From: CBDUXT01 sp965371245
GTDB taxonomy: Bacteria > Planctomycetota > Phycisphaerae > UBA1845
DNA: 64,000 nucleotides
Assembly (NCBI GenBank): GCA_965371245.1
Contig: CBDUXT010000004.1
Coordinates: 52,665-116,664 of the forward strand
Reading direction: 5' to 3'
This document shows, in pieces, positions 25,576 through 35,147 of the stretch (its first letter is position 1; each line of letters starts with the position of its first letter). Both the position numbers and the translations under genes were made by a program. Below the pieces are notes generated by a model. The model was not told the DNA's origin and did not search any database. It saw nothing but the letters and a program-made list of their open reading frames with translations.

Positions 25576-28500
25576 ATGGGCACCTGGGTCACCCTGCCAA
25601 CCGACACGCTCTGGCGCTTTGCCCTTGCCGCTGTCCCGCTGGTCTTCGTGGTGGCCGCCATTACCCGGTATCTCCCCTGTCGTCCCGCCACGCGCCACAC
25701 ACTCTGGTTGACGGTTTTGCTTTGGATGATTGTCGCCCCGCTTCTTCCCGCGGCGCCGCCTCTGGGCCTTGAACAGATGGTGGCCGGCGCGTTGACGGCA
25801 GACCCGTTGCCACTGGTGAAGCCGGTCGGGTTTCCGGTGCAGGACATTGAAAAAACGGCGGACAGTGAGGTCCCGCACGCCGATGGCGCGGCGGCAACGG
25901 GCATCACCGATCCGCCTGCCTCTTCGCGGTGGTCAGTGGCCCGCCCTCGTCTACTCGGCGAACGCCGGTCGCCCCTGTCGCTCGCCCGGGCGACCGGATC
26001 CGGCGGGTCACTGACCCTTTTTTCCGAGATTCCCAAGCCTGCGCCTGCGCCATCACCGCGAGCAGCGGATGGCGTGATCTGCAGCGCTGCGGATTGGGCG
26101 GACGCGCCGGTTGCTTCCAGCGCGCCGGAGCCGGTGTCTTACCTGACGGACCCGCGGACGGCCCCAATGATGGCGAGGCCCGAGGTGCCCCTCAGCGCAG
26201 CGGTGCCCGTGTCGTCGCCGGTTGTCGTGGCCGAATCCATCGCCCCCGTGGTCGGCCACGAGGACGCCGCGCCGGGGCCGGTCGCGGTTGCGATGCCGCC
26301 CGCGGCGTGGCGCGAATGGGTGGCCGGCTTACGGGCCATTCAGAACGCCGTCTTGAACCTTCCATCGATCCCCACCACGGTGTGGTTGGGCGGTGCGGCC
26401 CTGCTTAGCTTGCTGGGCGCCGGGCGCTGGTTCTACTCCCAGCGTCTTCTTCGCGCCGCCCGACCCGCGCCGGTGGCCATTCGGCGTGCGGTACGCCGGG
26501 CGGCCAAGGAGCTGGGGCTGTCGCGTATTCCCGAGACGTTGACGATTGATCGGCGCATCTCGCCCATGATCTGGTGTGGGCCACGCCTTCGTTTGGTTCT
26601 TCCCTTGGGGCTGTGGAATGACCTGGACGAGGACGGGCGGCGGGCCGTTGTGTTTCACGAGTTGGCGCACGTACGCCGGCGGGACCACTGGGTTTCCTGG
26701 GTCGGCGCGTTGGTTGGCACGTTGTATTGGTGGTATCCGCTGGTCTGGTGGGTGCGCAGCCGCGTTCGTGCCGAGGCGGAGGATTGCTGCGATGCGTGGG
26801 TGACCACGTTGCTCCCCCGCGGTCGCCGCGCGTACGCCGAGGCCTTGCTTAAGACAAAACAGTATGTCTGCGAAGAACCACGTTGGATGTCCATGCCGGG
26901 CATCGGGATGACAACCGGGCGAGCTGGAAGTTTTGCCAGGAGATTGACCATGGTTATGACCAAGAGTGCGAAACCGAGACTATCCGCGCCGGGCATCATG
27001 CTGGTGCTTGCCGTGGCGAGCACGAGTTGGCTCGTCGCGCCCGCGCGGTCGTGTCCGCCCAAGGAAAAGGCCGCCACCATCGCCGGCGTGTCGGGGGTGG
27101 TCGCCGTTGCGCCGGCGGTCAAGGTGATCCAGGCGATCACTGCGTCCGCGAAGGAAAAGCTCTCGGTGGATTGCGCGTGCGGCAAGTCGCACCTGTCGCA
27201 CACGACGGGCGTGGGCTCCAGCGCCCCGAGTTGGCTCAAGATCGCGCCCGCCCTTGTAGGCACTGGCGTCAAGACGTACGTGAGTCCCTGCGAAAACTGT
27301 GGGTCCGGCATCTCGGTCAAGCCATGTGCGGACTGTTCCGCGGGCAAGAAGTGCGCGGACTGCAAGAACTGTGCGAAGTGCAAGGACACGAAGCCGTGCG
27401 TAGGCTGCGCGTTGGCAGGAGATTGCGCCAAGTGCGCGGACGTCAAGCCGTGTACAAGCGGGGTGTTGCTCGGGGACTGTGCCAAGTGTACCGACACAAA
27501 GCCTTGCGAGCCCTGCCTTGTTGGCGGCGCGGCGCTTCTGACTCCAACGAGCAGTTTCGGGCAGTACCTCGCGCAGAAGCAACAACCCACTTCTTACAGC
27601 AACGCCATGTTGCTCGGACAACTTGTGGGATCGACGGCATACAACCTGGCCGGGTACGACGATGATGATGACGATGACGACAAGGCACTGAAACGGCGGC
27701 TCAAGAAGCTCGAGAAGCAGCTCAAGGAACTGGGCAAGCAGTTGGACAAAATGAACAAGGCCGCGGGACGTGCCAAGCTTGCGCCCGGTCCGCGTGTCAG
27801 AGTGCCGCGCGACCCGCGACCCGCGCGGGCTCGACGTCAAGGGCGACCGGACCCGACACCTCGTGTAGCGCCTGGGCCAAGGGGGTTTTTCACTCCCGCC
27901 CCGTCGCCCGCACCCCGCGCGCCTCGCGCAGCCCGTGCGCCGCGCGCAGCCCGTGCGCCTCGCGCAGCCCGAGCACCCCGTGCGCCTCGTGCAGCGCGAG
28001 CGCCTCGCGCGCCGCGCGAACCCCGCGCCTTTGGACGAAGCGAACGCGATGGGCGTACCGGTAGGCGAGGGGTGGCGCCTAAGGCAGATGACAGCGGGAC
28101 GATCATTCGCACCTACAGGCTTCCCGATGGGAAGCGAGACGCTTTGACGCAGTTGATGGTTCGCTCCGATGTGCCCGTTCTGGTTCGACCGGACTCCAAC
28201 GGCATCGAGGTTCATGGAACGGCCGCCCAGCACCGCGCTTTCAGTGCCTTTGTAAAGATCATCCACCCGGGCGGCCAGTCATCGGACGACCGTGCGCCCA
28301 AGGCCGACAAGAAAAAGAAAGAATCCAAGAAGCAGAGCAAGTCCCGGAAGAAGGCGAAGTCGAGGCGTCGGTCAGTGGACGCCGCGCCCGAGTCGGCGCG
28401 ATGGGCAGCGGAAGCCCGCGAGGCGTACGCAACTGCGATGGCTGAACGGGCTGTGCAAGTAGAGGAGGTCCAGGCACGCTACCAAGAGGCTGTAGAGCTG

Positions 28501-29085
28501 GCTCAGGAGCGCCGGGTCGTTGCAGAGGCCGAGCGGCAACGCGCCGCCGCTGAAATGCAGGCGCGCATCAAGGAGGCGCAGGAACTGGCTCAGGAGCATC
28601 GGGCCGTTGCCGAGGCTGAGCAGCAACGCGCCACTGCGGAAATGCGGGAGCGAATCCGGGAGGCTCAGGAAGAAGCCGCCGACGCCGCCCGCGAACAGGC
28701 CGAGCACCTGGTTCAGGTCCAGAGAGAGGCCGTCGAGCAGATGATCTCTGCCATCGAGCAACAGTCCGATGAATTGTCGGACCGGGCCGACGAGATGCGC
28801 GAGCAGGCCGAGGAACTCCGCGAACAGGCGGAAGCGCTCGAGAACGAAGCGGCCGAGGCGCGTGAGCAGGCCGCGGAATCCGACGAGGAGGCGGAGCGCA
28901 GCAGACTGACGGCACACGCTTCGGAACTGATGCAGCAAGCAAAGGCCCTTGCCTCGCAGGCAGACGGTCTGGTACGCCAATCCGACCAAGTTCGAGACCA
29001 AGCTCACTCGGTTCAGGCCGGCATTGGTCAGCTTGAAGCAAGGGCAGCGGCACTAGAGGCCCGCCTTGAGGGCGGGCATCGGTAA
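25576..29085 (+). CDS. chimeric M56 (BlaR1-like) membrane metallopeptidase with Cys-rich, Arg/Pro-rich and coiled-coil extensions
   Basis: 1169 residues, about twice BlaR1. Order: membrane helices 15-60; an M56 peptidase core with HELAH (361-365) and the third ligand region EAEDCCD (400-406) in a membrane hairpin; another hydrophobic segment (473-489); a Cys-rich region (533-647) of repeats such as KPCADCSAGKKCADC; eight aspartates (695-702); a short charged helix; an Ala-Pro-Arg repeat stretch (about 776-822); a small folded segment (about 840-900); and a long Glu/Ala/Gln coiled coil (about 936-1169). The sensor penicillin-binding domain of BlaR1 is absent. Probably cleaves BlaI in response to an envelope cue; the Cys region could sense metal or redox state. 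Those roles are inference. Confidence 0.85.
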   Translation: MGTWVTLPTDTLWRFALAAVPLVFVVAAITRYLPCRPATRHTLWLTVLLWMIVAPLLPAAPPLGLEQMVAGALTADPLPLVKPVGFPVQDIEKTADSEVPHADGAAATGITDPPASSRWSVARPRLLGERRSPLSLARATGSGGSLTLFSEIPKPAPAPSPRAADGVICSAADWADAPVASSAPEPVSYLTDPRTAPMMARPEVPLSAAVPVSSPVVVAESIAPVVGHEDAAPGPVAVAMPPAAWREWVAGLRAIQNAVLNLPSIPTTVWLGGAALLSLLGAGRWFYSQRLLRAARPAPVAIRRAVRRAAKELGLSRIPETLTIDRRISPMIWCGPRLRLVLPLGLWNDLDEDGRRAVVFHELAHVRRRDHWVSWVGALVGTLYWWYPLVWWVRSRVRAEAEDCCDAWVTTLLPRGRRAYAEALLKTKQYVCEEPRWMSMPGIGMTTGRAGSFARRLTMVMTKSAKPRLSAPGIMLVLAVASTSWLVAPARSCPPKEKAATIAGVSGVVAVAPAVKVIQAITASAKEKLSVDCACGKSHLSHTTGVGSSAPSWLKIAPALVGTGVKTYVSPCENCGSGISVKPCADCSAGKKCADCKNCAKCKDTKPCVGCALAGDCAKCADVKPCTSGVLLGDCAKCTDTKPCEPCLVGGAALLTPTSSFGQYLAQKQQPTSYSNAMLLGQLVGSTAYNLAGYDDDDDDDDKALKRRLKKLEKQLKELGKQLDKMNKAAGRAKLAPGPRVRVPRDPRPARARRQGRPDPTPRVAPGPRGFFTPAPSPAPRAPRAARAPRAARAPRAARAPRAPRAARAPRAPREPRAFGRSERDGRTGRRGVAPKADDSGTIIRTYRLPDGKRDALTQLMVRSDVPVLVRPDSNGIEVHGTAAQHRAFSAFVKIIHPGGQSSDDRAPKADKKKKESKKQSKSRKKAKSRRRSVDAAPESARWAAEAREAYATAMAERAVQVEEVQARYQEAVELAQERRVVAEAERQRAAAEMQARIKEAQELAQEHRAVAEAEQQRATAEMRERIREAQEEAADAAREQAEHLVQVQREAVEQMISAIEQQSDELSDRADEMREQAEELREQAEALENEAAEAREQAAESDEEAERSRLTAHASELMQQAKALASQADGLVRQSDQVRDQAHSVQAGIGQLEARAAALEARLEGGHR
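27915..28030 (+). repeat. GC-rich tandem repeats encoding Ala-Pro-Arg
   Basis: Imperfect copies of GCGCCTCGCGCAGCCCGT-like units in frame inside the M56 gene. Confidence 0.85.
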
Positions 29086-29241
29086 CCGCCGGAGGCAGGG
29101 CCTTCCATCCGCCCGGCAGCTCGCGAAACGGCGACGAAGCGCGTATGGTCCGTGGTGTACGGCGCGTCGCTTGTGGCGGGGTCGAAGCAGTTCCACCGCG
29201 GACCGCTATGGAAACATACGCGAAGAGAGAGGGCGAGAACG

Positions 29242-30528
29242 TTGACTGGGCGAGCGACCAGGGCGAGGGCATGTTCCCTTTGGTTGGCGTTGGTATGCGC
29301 CGCGACCCCATGGGAAGTGCGGGCGCAGGACGGCTTCGGTGCTTCCCTGGCCAAGGGCACAACGCAGCCCACGGCGGAATCCAAGCCTGATCCTCGTCAG
29401 CTACTGCGCGACGCCATCAAGGCGGTGATGTCGGTGGATACGCTGGTCTACCAGGCCGAGTTCCTTGGGTCGGGCGCGATGGCGGACAAGGTGCCCCGAT
29501 CCACCGGGACGGTCGGCTTGTCGCGACTCCCGATGGACGACCCCATCGGTGCGAAGGTTTCGGTCGAGGGGGAAACGACACCGCTGGGCACGAAGAACGT
29601 GGTGAAGTTTCGCTCGACGTATGACGGTAGGAACGTGCGCATTCTTTTTGCCGATCGCAAGGCGATGGTGGTGGAAGCCACGAAGGCCGCCGGTCAGACC
29701 GCCGTCCTCTTCACCACGCGCGCGGGTGTTTCGACCATCCTGCTTCAGGACTACCTCCAGCCGGTGTCGCTGTCGCTGTCCGCCGTGGCCTCCACCGTCT
29801 TGTACGAGGGCACAAGCGTCACCAATGGCGAACTCTGCGACGTGATTTGGGTTCAGCTCGGCGATGATGCACGAGAAGGTCGGTTTCGGTGGTTCATCGG
29901 GCGAAGAGACCATCTTCCGCGGCGACGTGACAGACTGACGTCTGCCGAGGGAGAGCCGGGCGCGCTGGTTCTGTCGATGTCGGACCTGCGCGTGAACGAA
30001 GCGATCCCGGACGACGCGTTTACGATCGTCCCACTGCCATGGTATCGAACCGAACCCATTGCGCCGCCGACGGTTCCTACGCTCTTGAATGTCGGCGCCA
30101 AGCCGCCCGACTGGACGCTCAAGGACGTCAGTGGAAAATCCCATTCGCTTCGAGCGCTTCGCGGAAAGCTGGTTGTGCTCTATTTCTGGGCAGGATCGCA
30201 GGGCGCGTCCAAGCCTTACCTGCACGGGCTGGAGGCGTTGCACCGCGAATTCGCCGCGAAGGGACTCGCCGTCGTCGGCATCAACACGCCACAGAGCAAG
30301 AGACCCGTCGGGTCACCCGGTTATATGAAGTCCAAGGGGTACACGTTTCCGCTGCTCATGGACGGTGATCCGGTGGCCCAGGCTTACAACGCCGCGCCGG
30401 TGCCGACCGTCTATCTGCTCGATCGGACCGGAACCATCGTCTATCAGGCGCGCGGGCGAGTCCTGATCGACACCGACACACGCGAGCTGCGCAAGATCAT
30501 TGAGCAGCAGCTCGGCCAGGAGAAGTAA
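29242..30528 (+). CDS. secreted protein with N-terminal DUF2092/LolA-like domain and cysteine-less TlpA-type thioredoxin domain
   Basis: 428 residues from TTG 29242, which opens a signal peptide (CSLWLALVCAATPWEVRAQ) and has GAGAGAGGG upstream. A GTG at 29152 gives a longer frame without signal character at its N-terminus. The N-terminal half resembles LolA/DUF2092-type beta sheets that bind lipid-like ligands; the C-terminal half (about residue 270 on) is an AhpC/TlpA thioredoxin fold (GAKPPDWTLKDVSGK, VPTVYLLDRTGTIVY). The redox CxxC is replaced: WAGSQGAS stands where WAxWCxPC is expected (about 30187-30210), so it cannot do dithiol chemistry. It follows the M56 gene by 156 bases. Confidence 0.78.
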   Translation: MTGRATRARACSLWLALVCAATPWEVRAQDGFGASLAKGTTQPTAESKPDPRQLLRDAIKAVMSVDTLVYQAEFLGSGAMADKVPRSTGTVGLSRLPMDDPIGAKVSVEGETTPLGTKNVVKFRSTYDGRNVRILFADRKAMVVEATKAAGQTAVLFTTRAGVSTILLQDYLQPVSLSLSAVASTVLYEGTSVTNGELCDVIWVQLGDDAREGRFRWFIGRRDHLPRRRDRLTSAEGEPGALVLSMSDLRVNEAIPDDAFTIVPLPWYRTEPIAPPTVPTLLNVGAKPPDWTLKDVSGKSHSLRALRGKLVVLYFWAGSQGASKPYLHGLEALHREFAAKGLAVVGINTPQSKRPVGSPGYMKSKGYTFPLLMDGDPVAQAYNAAPVPTVYLLDRTGTIVYQARGRVLIDTDTRELRKIIEQQLGQEK

Positions 30529-30586
30529 AGCCGCCGCGCGGGGGGGCTTGCCCGCGCTTCGGCGGCCTCAACTGAGAGGAGATTCC

Positions 30587-33500
30587 ATGCGTGCTCATTG
30601 GGTCCGGGCGGTCGGTTGCTGTCTCATGTTCATCTTCTTGGGTTCCGCGATGGCCGAGCCCGCGAGCGGTGACGAGCCGGACTCGGCGCTGCACGGCTAC
30701 CTCGGTGCCAACGGCATGCTCAATCGCGGGCTCTACGAGCTGGCCACCACGGAGTATCGCAAGTTCCTTGCCGAGTATGGGACGCACGAAAAGGCGCGCG
30801 CCGCGCGCTACGGGCTTTCCGTGAGCCTCTTTCGCCTCAAGCGCTTTGAGGAGGCGGTGGAAGAGCTTGCCGTGCTCGAGAGGCATTCCGGTTTTGCCTT
30901 CGCGGCCGAGGTTGGAACGATGCTCGGTCAGTCGCAGTTGGCGTTGAAGAACTACGCTGAGGCGGCAGGCTCTTTCAAGAAGGTTCTGCGCCGCCACGCC
31001 GAGCATGCGCTGGCCGATGATGCAGCCGCGGGGCGCGTCGAGTCGCTTTATCTGGTGGGTGAATACCAGAAGAGCGCAAAAGCCGGTGACGATCTCGTGA
31101 AGCGCTGGCCGGAGAGTCCGTTGCGTGAACGGGCGGAGTTCTTCGCGGCCCTGGCGATGATGGCGCGTCAGCGGTACGGCGAGGCGGCCAAGCGATTCGA
31201 TGAGCTTCTCCAACGATTCGAGTCCGGTCCGTTGGCACCGCAGGCGTCGCTGCTTCTTGCCCAATGCTATCAGAACGACAACGCGCTGGATCGCGCGGTA
31301 CGGCAGTACCGTCGGGTCGTCAAGTCGGCCGCGAAGCGCCATCTACCGCACGCATTGTTCGGTCTGGCCACGTTACTTCAACAGCTCGGCGAACCGGCTG
31401 AGGCCGGAACTCTGCTCGACCGGTTGATCGAACGCGACCCGACGGGTCCGCTGGTTGCGTCGGCACAGCTTCTTCGTGGGCGCGTGTGGTTCGATCAGGA
31501 TCGGTTCGACCGTGCCCTCGATGTGTTCCAGCCGCTCATCGACGGCGAGGCGAGTTTGGCGGATCAGGCGGCGTACTGGGGGGCCAAGTGCCGCCTCCGT
31601 CAGGGCGAGTTCGAGGACACCGCCGACCGACTGACGGCGTCCATTGAGAAGTTTTCGACGAGTAAGTTGCTTCCCGAAATGTATTACGATCGGGCCATCG
31701 CCTTCGTCCGCCTTGGGGCGCGCGACGACGCCGTGTCAGCACTGGGCAGTTTCCGTGAGCGGTTCCCCGATCATTCGCTGGCGCCCGAGGCGCTGCGGTT
31801 GCTGGCCGTCACGGAGCATCAGCGGAAGCGCTACGATGAAAGCCAGGGGTACGCCAAAGCGTGGCTATCAGACCACGCCAACGAAAAGGCTGCACCGGCC
31901 GTCGCATTTCTTTCCGCGGAGAACGAGTTTCTGGCGGAGCGATACGAGCCGGCCGTTGCTGCCTATCAGCGTTTCTTGAACACGCATGGCCGGGACGCCC
32001 AGGCGAGCCGAGCGGCGTTCCGCCTTGGGACCGCGCTGTTGCGTTTGCAGCGATTCGATGAGGCGGAGCCGTTCTTGAGCCAGGTTGCAGACGGGTCGGG
32101 TACCGAAGAGACCTATCGGCCCGCGCTTCTCGCGCTGGGCGACATTGCGTTTCAGCGCGGCGAGTGGAAGCGTGCCGAAGCGCACCTGAAAGACTATCTG
32201 GCGGCCGGACCGGGTGTCGCGTCGGCGGATGACGCGCTGTTGAAGCTCGGTCTGTCGCAGCATCGCCAGGAGAATCACGCCGACGCGCTGAAGTCGTACG
32301 ATCGGCTGATCGAACGCTTCGACGACAGCCCCCACCGGCTGCAGGCGATGTTCGAGCGTGGGCAGGCGCTGGTCGCGCTGCATCGCCCCGACGACGCGCG
32401 GGCGGCGTTCGAGTCGGTGGTGTCGGAAGGCGGCGACTCACGATTCGCGCCGCATGCGCTGAATCACCTGGCTTCGATCGCCATGAAACAGAAAGACTTC
32501 GACGCGACGGCCAAGCTGTTCGAGCGCGCGGCCAAGGCGGCCACCGGTTCAAAGATGAAGTCGGTGGCCGCGTATCAGCAGGCCCAGTCGCTGATGGCGG
32601 CGCAACAGTTTGGCGACGCGGAGAAAGCCTTTGATTCGTTTCTCGAACAGTACCCGCGGCACGAGCGCGCTCCACAGGCCCATGCGCATCGTGCCATTGC
32701 GCTGGCGCGACAGAACAAACATGAGGAGGCCATCCAGGCGATCGAGAAGCTGGAGCGTCGCTTGGCCGGCTCGCTCGATCCATCGCTCTTCGGGGCGCTG
32801 CGTTATGAGAAGGCATGGTGCTTGCGTGAGTTGGGTCGCGCCGACGAGGCCGCGATTGCCTATGAAGCGCTCCTGGCCGAGGGGCTCAGCGGCGGGTTCA
32901 GTGTCCACGCGGCCATGGAACTTTCCGGCATCCACGTAAACCAGAAGCGGTTCGCGGAAGCCGCAGCGCTTCTCGAACCGTTGTACGAGTCACTGCAAGG
33001 TGACTCTTCCGCGATGACGACCGAGGTGCGCGAGCAACTCATGTACCGGCTTGCCGTGTGTTGGTTCGAGCTGGGTCGCTTCCGCGAGTCCGCGGCGCTG
33101 TTCACCCAGTTCACCGAGGCGTTCCCAGAAAGCAAGCTGGTGGCGTCGGCATACTTCTACGGCGGCGAGGCCTCGTTCCGACTCGGCAAGTTCCAGCGTG
33201 CCGTCAAGCACCTGACCCGCGTGACGGAAAACCACACGGACGACAACGTCTACGGCCCCAGCCTGTTGCGGCTCGGCGAGTCGCTCGCTTCGCTTCAGCG
33301 TTGGGCGAAGAGCGAACGCATTTTCACCGACTATCTCCAGCGATTCGCCGACTCGCCCCAGTGGTTTCAGGCGCAGTTCGGGGTGGGCTTCGCCCGTGAG
33401 AACCAGAAGCGCCACGCCGAGGCGATCTCGGCCTACGGTGACGTGGTCGCGCGGCATCAGGGACCGACGTCGGCACGGGCGCAGTTCCAGATCGGCGAGT

Positions 33501-33751
33501 GCCTCTTTGCCCAGAAAAACTATGACGAGGCCGTGCGCGAACTGCTCAAGGTGGACATTCTTTACGCGTATCCGGAGTGGAGCGCGGCCGCGTTGTTTGA
33601 GGCCGGTCGCTGTTTCGAGAAGCTCGGCAAGACCGTCGAAGCCCGCCGGCAGTTCAAACAGGTGGCAAAAGCACACGACGGCACGCGATGGGCGACGATG
33701 GCGTCGCAGCGGCTCTCCGAGCTTTCGAGCGCTACGGTTCCGGGTCGGTAG
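30587..33751 (+). CDS. large exported TPR protein
   Basis: 1054 residues. Signal peptide (1-22), then TPR units almost to the end (for example LYELATTEYRKFLAEYG, YGEAAKRFDELLQRF, YDEAVRELLKVD). The arrangement is like the YbgF/CpoB and BamD types of tol-pal partners but far longer. GAGAGGAG (30573-30580) fixes ATG 30587. It begins a same-strand block with ExbB/TolQ, ExbD/TolR and a giant PD40/toroid protein (gaps 166, 12 and 6 bases). A periplasmic scaffold for that machine is the most economical role; not shown directly. Confidence 0.85.
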   Translation: MRAHWVRAVGCCLMFIFLGSAMAEPASGDEPDSALHGYLGANGMLNRGLYELATTEYRKFLAEYGTHEKARAARYGLSVSLFRLKRFEEAVEELAVLERHSGFAFAAEVGTMLGQSQLALKNYAEAAGSFKKVLRRHAEHALADDAAAGRVESLYLVGEYQKSAKAGDDLVKRWPESPLRERAEFFAALAMMARQRYGEAAKRFDELLQRFESGPLAPQASLLLAQCYQNDNALDRAVRQYRRVVKSAAKRHLPHALFGLATLLQQLGEPAEAGTLLDRLIERDPTGPLVASAQLLRGRVWFDQDRFDRALDVFQPLIDGEASLADQAAYWGAKCRLRQGEFEDTADRLTASIEKFSTSKLLPEMYYDRAIAFVRLGARDDAVSALGSFRERFPDHSLAPEALRLLAVTEHQRKRYDESQGYAKAWLSDHANEKAAPAVAFLSAENEFLAERYEPAVAAYQRFLNTHGRDAQASRAAFRLGTALLRLQRFDEAEPFLSQVADGSGTEETYRPALLALGDIAFQRGEWKRAEAHLKDYLAAGPGVASADDALLKLGLSQHRQENHADALKSYDRLIERFDDSPHRLQAMFERGQALVALHRPDDARAAFESVVSEGGDSRFAPHALNHLASIAMKQKDFDATAKLFERAAKAATGSKMKSVAAYQQAQSLMAAQQFGDAEKAFDSFLEQYPRHERAPQAHAHRAIALARQNKHEEAIQAIEKLERRLAGSLDPSLFGALRYEKAWCLRELGRADEAAIAYEALLAEGLSGGFSVHAAMELSGIHVNQKRFAEAAALLEPLYESLQGDSSAMTTEVREQLMYRLAVCWFELGRFRESAALFTQFTEAFPESKLVASAYFYGGEASFRLGKFQRAVKHLTRVTENHTDDNVYGPSLLRLGESLASLQRWAKSERIFTDYLQRFADSPQWFQAQFGVGFARENQKRHAEAISAYGDVVARHQGPTSARAQFQIGECLFAQKNYDEAVRELLKVDILYAYPEWSAAALFEAGRCFEKLGKTVEARRQFKQVAKAHDGTRWATMASQRLSELSSATVPGR

Positions 33752-33917
33752 CGCGTTTTTCGTTTTCGTTGGCCGGGTTCACTGCCCGTGGTGATGTACT
33801 TGGGGGCGAAAGCCCGCTGCTCGGGAAGATGATGTGCCGCAACAAACTGCCGGGTTCTTGAAACGCACGCTGAGCGTAGGCGTGGGCACCGTTACTTGAT
33901 CGAGAGGAGTGTACCCC
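33752..33917. other. intergenic gap with hairpin
   Basis: 166 bases between the TPR and ExbB genes; holds GGGGGCGAAAGCCCGCTGCT, a hairpin of the family B type, and the ribosome-binding site GAGAGGAG at 33902. Confidence 0.5.
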
Positions 33918-34715
33918 GTGACGCTACTTACCGTTCCCTGGGAGTTGATGTTGCTCGGACAGGCCGTGGGGCAACCCGTGGACGCCGCCGCGGGCGAATC
34001 GTTCTGGGATTTCGCGATCAAGGGCGGGCCGATGATGATTCCCATCGGCGTGTGCTCGCTCGTGGCGCTGACGGTGATCCTCGAGCGGCTACTGACGCTG
34101 CGATCGAGGAATGTGATTCCGCCGAGTTTTCTTTCCAGTCTCAAAGGGGTGCTGGGCGACGGCGCGGGTGATCGTAGCGACGCCGTTGAACACTGCAAGA
34201 AAAACGGGAGCCCGATCGCCAACGTGCTGGCCGCCGGCATCAAGAAACTGGGCGAGCCCATCGAGGTGTTGGAAAAGCACATCCAGGAAGCGGGCGAGCG
34301 CGAGGCGCTGAAGCTGCGCAAGTACCTGCGCCTGTTGTCGGTGGTGGCGTCGATCGCCCCGCTGATGGGCCTGTTGGGCACGATCTTCGGCATGATCAAC
34401 GCCTTCCAGACGGTGGCCACTTCGGGTGAGGCGCTGGGAAAGGCGGAGTTGCTCGCCGAGGGTATCTACGAAGCCATGATCACGACCGCGGCGGGGCTGA
34501 TGCTGGCGATCCCGGTTTTGATTGCGTACCACTGGGTCAGCGGGAAGATCGAGGGGTTGGTCAGCGAGATGGATCACATGACGCTCGGATTTATCGAGGA
34601 GTACGGCGACCTGGCGCGCGGCGAAGGCGACGTCCTCGCGAAGTTTCGTTCGGGCGATGAGGACAACACCGACGACGAGGCGGATGACGGTGTCGCGGCG
34701 ATGGCATCGGCGTAA
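33918..34715 (+). CDS. exbB: ExbB/TolQ/MotA-type proton channel
   Basis: 265 residues. Three helices typical of the family: one near residues 28-50, then two in APLMGLLGTIFGMINAF and GIYEAMITTAAGLMLAIPVLIAYH (about 145-225). It forms the stator pore that, with ExbD, converts proton flow into force on a periplasmic partner. GTG 33918 sits 8 bases after GAGAGGAG; the GTG at 33909 overlaps that site. ExbD follows after 12 bases. No TonB or TolA is adjacent; the following PD40/toroid protein could take that place. Confidence 0.9.
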   Translation: MTLLTVPWELMLLGQAVGQPVDAAAGESFWDFAIKGGPMMIPIGVCSLVALTVILERLLTLRSRNVIPPSFLSSLKGVLGDGAGDRSDAVEHCKKNGSPIANVLAAGIKKLGEPIEVLEKHIQEAGEREALKLRKYLRLLSVVASIAPLMGLLGTIFGMINAFQTVATSGEALGKAELLAEGIYEAMITTAAGLMLAIPVLIAYHWVSGKIEGLVSEMDHMTLGFIEEYGDLARGEGDVLAKFRSGDEDNTDDEADDGVAAMASA

Positions 34716-34727
34716 GAGGAAGCGGCC

Positions 34728-35141
34728 ATGATGATTAGAACCAAGGAAGCAGACGCCGGCGTGTCGATCGAGATGACGCCGATGATCGACATGGTGTTCT
34801 TGCTCTTGATCTTTTTTCTGGTGGCGACCACTTTTCAACAGAGCGAACGGGAGATGCAAATCGCGCTGCCGTTTGCCAACTCGTCGGCGCCGATCAGCGC
34901 GCTCTTGCAGGAGTTGATTATCAACGTGGACGCGGAGGGGAAGATCATCCTCGGTGGAAGAACGTTGACCGCCGAGGAGTTGCAGTCGAGGGTAAGTGAG
35001 TCCGTCGCCGCCAACCCGGAGCAAAAAGTGACGGTTCGCGGTGATCGCGACACCGCCTACGCGAACATCATCATCGTCTTGGACATCTGCAAGGGGGCGG
35101 GCATCCAAGAGCCCTACCTCGATACCGTGTTGACGAACTGA
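34728..35141 (+). CDS. exbD: ExbD/TolR-type biopolymer transport protein
   Basis: 137 residues. One membrane helix (about 16-36) starting with the proton-relay Asp in MIDMVFLLLIFFLV, then a periplasmic domain with the family motif VTVRGDRDTAYANIIIVLD. ATG 34728 follows AGAGGA. It pairs with the ExbB gene just upstream and lies 6 bases before the giant gene, which suggests strict co-expression. Confidence 0.93.
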   Translation: MMIRTKEADAGVSIEMTPMIDMVFLLLIFFLVATTFQQSEREMQIALPFANSSAPISALLQELIINVDAEGKIILGGRTLTAEELQSRVSESVAANPEQKVTVRGDRDTAYANIIIVLDICKGAGIQEPYLDTVLTN

Positions 35142-35147
35142 CCGACC

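Noticed and set aside
26980..28266. 428-residue reverse frame
   Set aside because: Antisense to the Cys-rich and Arg/Pro-rich part of the M56 gene; arises from GC bias.
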